A stretch of 7,984 nucleotides of DNA from Paracoccaceae bacterium (GTDB taxonomy: Bacteria; Pseudomonadota; Alphaproteobacteria; Rhodobacterales; Rhodobacteraceae). A program made the position numbers and the translations under genes. The notes under the pieces were generated by a model. That model was not told the DNA's origin and did not search any database. It was given only the letters and a program-made list of their open reading frames with translations. The stretch spans positions 1-7,984 of the forward strand of contig DAOUQK010000161.1 in the NCBI GenBank assembly GCA_030625695.1, in the 5' to 3' direction. This document shows positions 7,155-7,984 of the stretch, in pieces. Positions within the stretch are counted from its first letter, which is position 1; each line of letters starts with the position of its first letter.

Positions 7155-7763
7155 ATGCCAAAAACGGCCATCCTGATCCTCGCCGCAGGCACCTCTTCCC
7201 GAATGGGTCCCGAGGATAAGCTTATGAAACATGCCAACGGCACACCGCTGTTGGCGCGGATCATAACCCGCGCACTTTCCACCCGACTGCCAGTTTTTGT
7301 CACCGTGCCAACCCTGGACCACCCACGCGCCACATTGTTGCAGGGCACCACTGCCACTCCCATCCCAGTGCCCGACAGGTTCGAAGGCATGGCCGCGTCC
7401 ATTCGCCGGGGTATCGACGGCCTGCCGGCCCAAACGCCGGGGGTGATGATCCTGCCGGGTGACATGCCGGACCTGACCACAGATGACCTGACCCAGCTAG
7501 CCCAGGCATTTGAAAACAACCCGAGCGCCATCATCCGCGCCACCACCGAAGATGGACGTCCCGGCCATCCGGTGATTTTCCCTGCAAACCTGTTCCCGGA
7601 TTTACGCCAGATAACCGGCGATCAGGGGGGCCGCGCGGTGGTCAAGGCGCACATGGACCGGCTAAGGCTGGTCGCCTTACCCGGAAATCATGCGCTGTGC
7701 GATCTGGACACGCCAGCCGATTGGGCCGCCTGGCACAGCGTAAACGGCCCGAACGGCGTCTAA
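7155..7763 (+). CDS. MobA/MocA-like nucleotidyltransferase (NTP_transf_3 family)
   Basis: The 202-residue product is a single-domain nucleotidyltransferase of normal length. The nucleotide-binding loop is LAAGTSSRMG at 9-18 with Lys22 following in DKL; GMAASIRRG lies at 78-86; the metal-binding PGDMPDL at 101-107 has Asp103; GRPGHPVIFP is at 134-143, GDQGGR at 155-160 and DLDTPADW at 183-190. The GHPV and GDxGGR blocks resemble MocA, which attaches CMP to molybdopterin, more than MobA, which attaches GMP; substrate choice between CTP and GTP cannot be settled by eye. It should be cytoplasmic. Such genes often sit beside XdhC/CoxI-type genes for molybdenum hydroxylases, but none is visible. 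The ATG at 7155 is chosen because the family motif begins eight residues later; the frame stays open far upstream, overlapping the oxidoreductase gene in another frame, and that extension is spurious. The ribosome site is weak (AAAGA). It starts 91 nt after the oxidoreductase stop. Confidence 0.85.
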   Translation: MPKTAILILAAGTSSRMGPEDKLMKHANGTPLLARIITRALSTRLPVFVTVPTLDHPRATLLQGTTATPIPVPDRFEGMAASIRRGIDGLPAQTPGVMILPGDMPDLTTDDLTQLAQAFENNPSAIIRATTEDGRPGHPVIFPANLFPDLRQITGDQGGRAVVKAHMDRLRLVALPGNHALCDLDTPADWAAWHSVNGPNGV

Positions 7764-7774
7764 AGCGCTTTAGA
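7759..7774. repeat. Perfect 16-bp palindrome over the nucleotidyltransferase stop codon
   Basis: TCTAAAGCGCTTTAGA reads the same on both strands and contains the TAA stop at 7761-7763. It is followed by AAAAG on the plus strand. As RNA it could form only a stem without a proper loop, so a DNA-level role (protein site) or a weak end-of-gene signal is more likely than a classic terminator. Confidence 0.5.
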
Positions 7775-7780
7775 AAAAGT

Positions 7781-7818
7781 TGATGTCGTCCGGCAGATCG
7801 GACACGTCTGCGACATCA
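7781..7818. repeat. TGATGTCG...CGACATCA inverted repeat
   Basis: Eight-base perfect arms TGATGTCG (7781-7788) and CGACATCA (7811-7818) surround a 22-nt centre that can extend the stem through CAGA/TCTG after a small bulge. It lies 17 nt downstream of the nucleotidyltransferase stop and could be a 3' stem-loop for that transcript, though no T tract follows it on the plus strand. Confidence 0.35.
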
Positions 7819-7838
7819 TCGGAAAATGATCCGCCAAA

Positions 7839-7875
7839 GCAACAGGCGGCCTGGAAAATCCAGACCGCCTGTTGC
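7839..7875 (-). terminator. Strong stem-loop, probable minus-strand transcription terminator
   Basis: The arms are 17 nt each, GCAACAGGCGGCCTGGA at 7839-7855 and TCCAGACCGCCTGTTGC at 7859-7875, with a three-base loop. The only non-Watson-Crick position is 7850 with 7864: it is a C-A mismatch if the plus strand is transcribed but a G-U wobble pair if the minus strand is. The minus-strand RNA continues into UUU directly after the stem. Both points favour a terminator for a transcript entering from the right edge, although the U tract is short. Confidence 0.55.
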
Positions 7876-7876
7876 C

Positions 7877-7898
7877 CCGCGCGCCCCGGGTCGCGCGG
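7877..7898 (-). repeat. CCGCGCG/CGCGCGG stem-loop next to the terminator
   Basis: Perfect seven-base arms CCGCGCG (7877-7883) and CGCGCGG (7892-7898) enclose an eight-base loop. It sits one nucleotide away from the long hairpin at 7839-7875, so the two could stack in tandem in one RNA. No coding sequence accounts for it. Confidence 0.4.
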
Positions 7899-7922
7899 AT
7901 ATTCACTGCATATTCGGGGAAG

Positions 7923-7960
7923 CGAAGCGAGGGCTGATTTACATCAGCAACCGGGCTTCG
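7923..7960 (-). other. Nested stem-loop: CGAAGC/GCTTCG around GCTGAT/ATCAGC
   Basis: Outer arms CGAAGC (7923-7928) and GCTTCG (7955-7960) enclose perfect inner arms GCTGAT (7933-7938) and ATCAGC (7943-7948), with a four-base loop. The inner loop coincides with a possible minus-strand TAA stop at 7939-7941. Whether this is RNA structure at the end of a gene or part of a structured non-coding RNA cannot be told from the visible part. Confidence 0.35.
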
Positions 7961-7984
7961 TGTTTCTTCAGCGACCGGCGTGCT
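7939..7984 (-). CDS. Possible C-terminal end of a minus-strand gene entering from the right
   Basis: Read on the minus strand from the window edge, one frame gives 14 codons ending RRSLKKHEARLLM before TAA at 7939-7941. The basic, helical-looking composition is plausible for a protein end, and the strong hairpin 64 nt downstream would suit its terminator. The stretch is too short to assign a family, and a second minus-strand frame is also open here, so this is tentative. I do not recognise the protein. Confidence 0.3.
   Translation of the reverse strand, partial: ARRSLKKHEARLLM

Noticed and set aside
7770..7943. Minus-strand frame ending DLPDDINFF before the mirrored TAA
   Set aside because: The end looks protein-like, but the frame is closed by a stop at 7944-7946, has no usable start codon ahead of the hairpin, and is mostly hairpin sequence.
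7783..7984. Plus-strand reading frame open from an ATG at 7783 to the window end
   Set aside because: It runs through several hairpins, has no clear ribosome site and gives a low-complexity product with no recognisable motif.
1..7984. CRISPR array, insertion sequence, tRNA, rRNA or phage genes
   Set aside because: No regularly spaced repeats, transposase motifs, terminal inverted repeats or RNA gene signatures were seen anywhere in the window.

Overview
The window looks like chromosomal DNA of an alphaproteobacterium, most likely a Rhodobacterales (Roseobacter-group) organism. The reasons are a moderately high GC content with GC-rich third codon positions, fused FAD-dependent oxidoreductase/GcvT proteins of about 800 residues like those common in that group, and an intergenic TTAAATATCCCCGCCGG-type element that I recall as frequent in Rhodobacteraceae. 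The taxonomic call is inference from sequence style, not from a search.

Layout: (1) Positions 1-243 (+) hold the 3' end of a CorC/HlyC-type (CNNM) transporter gene. (2) It converges, with only 38 nt between the stops, on a minus-strand gene (282-1913) for a membrane alpha/beta-hydrolase with five predicted N-terminal membrane segments and a GLSLG nucleophile motif. (3) Upstream of that, on the same strand and 69 nt away, is an 806-residue FAD oxidoreductase/GcvT fusion of the dimethylglycine/sarcosine dehydrogenase family (1983-4403). (4) A 251-nt control region (4404-4654) separates it from a divergent paralogue of 802 residues on the plus strand (4655-7063). (5) A short spacer with the Rhodobacteraceae-like element leads to a plus-strand MobA/MocA-like nucleotidyltransferase (7155-7763). 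(6) The last 220 nt contain a perfect 16-bp palindrome over the nucleotidyltransferase stop, a strong hairpin whose only imperfect pair is compatible with minus-strand RNA, further nested stem-loops, and perhaps the last codons of a minus-strand gene entering from the right.

Function: the two large oxidoreductases are expected to demethylate N-methylated amines such as dimethylglycine, sarcosine or related glycine-betaine breakdown products, passing electrons from covalently held FAD and handing the one-carbon unit to tetrahydrofolate in the C-terminal GcvT-like half. The minus-strand copy keeps the canonical DMGDH features. The plus-strand copy keeps the flavin histidine and a shared aspartate but has lost several GcvT-half landmarks, so the pair probably acts on different substrates. 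The hydrolase may be co-transcribed with the first copy. The nucleotidyltransferase suggests molybdenum-cofactor maturation but has no supporting neighbour in view.

I do not see a clearly new biological system. The most interesting material is the divergent paralogue pair with its repeated intergenic motif, and the dense RNA-like structure at the right edge.
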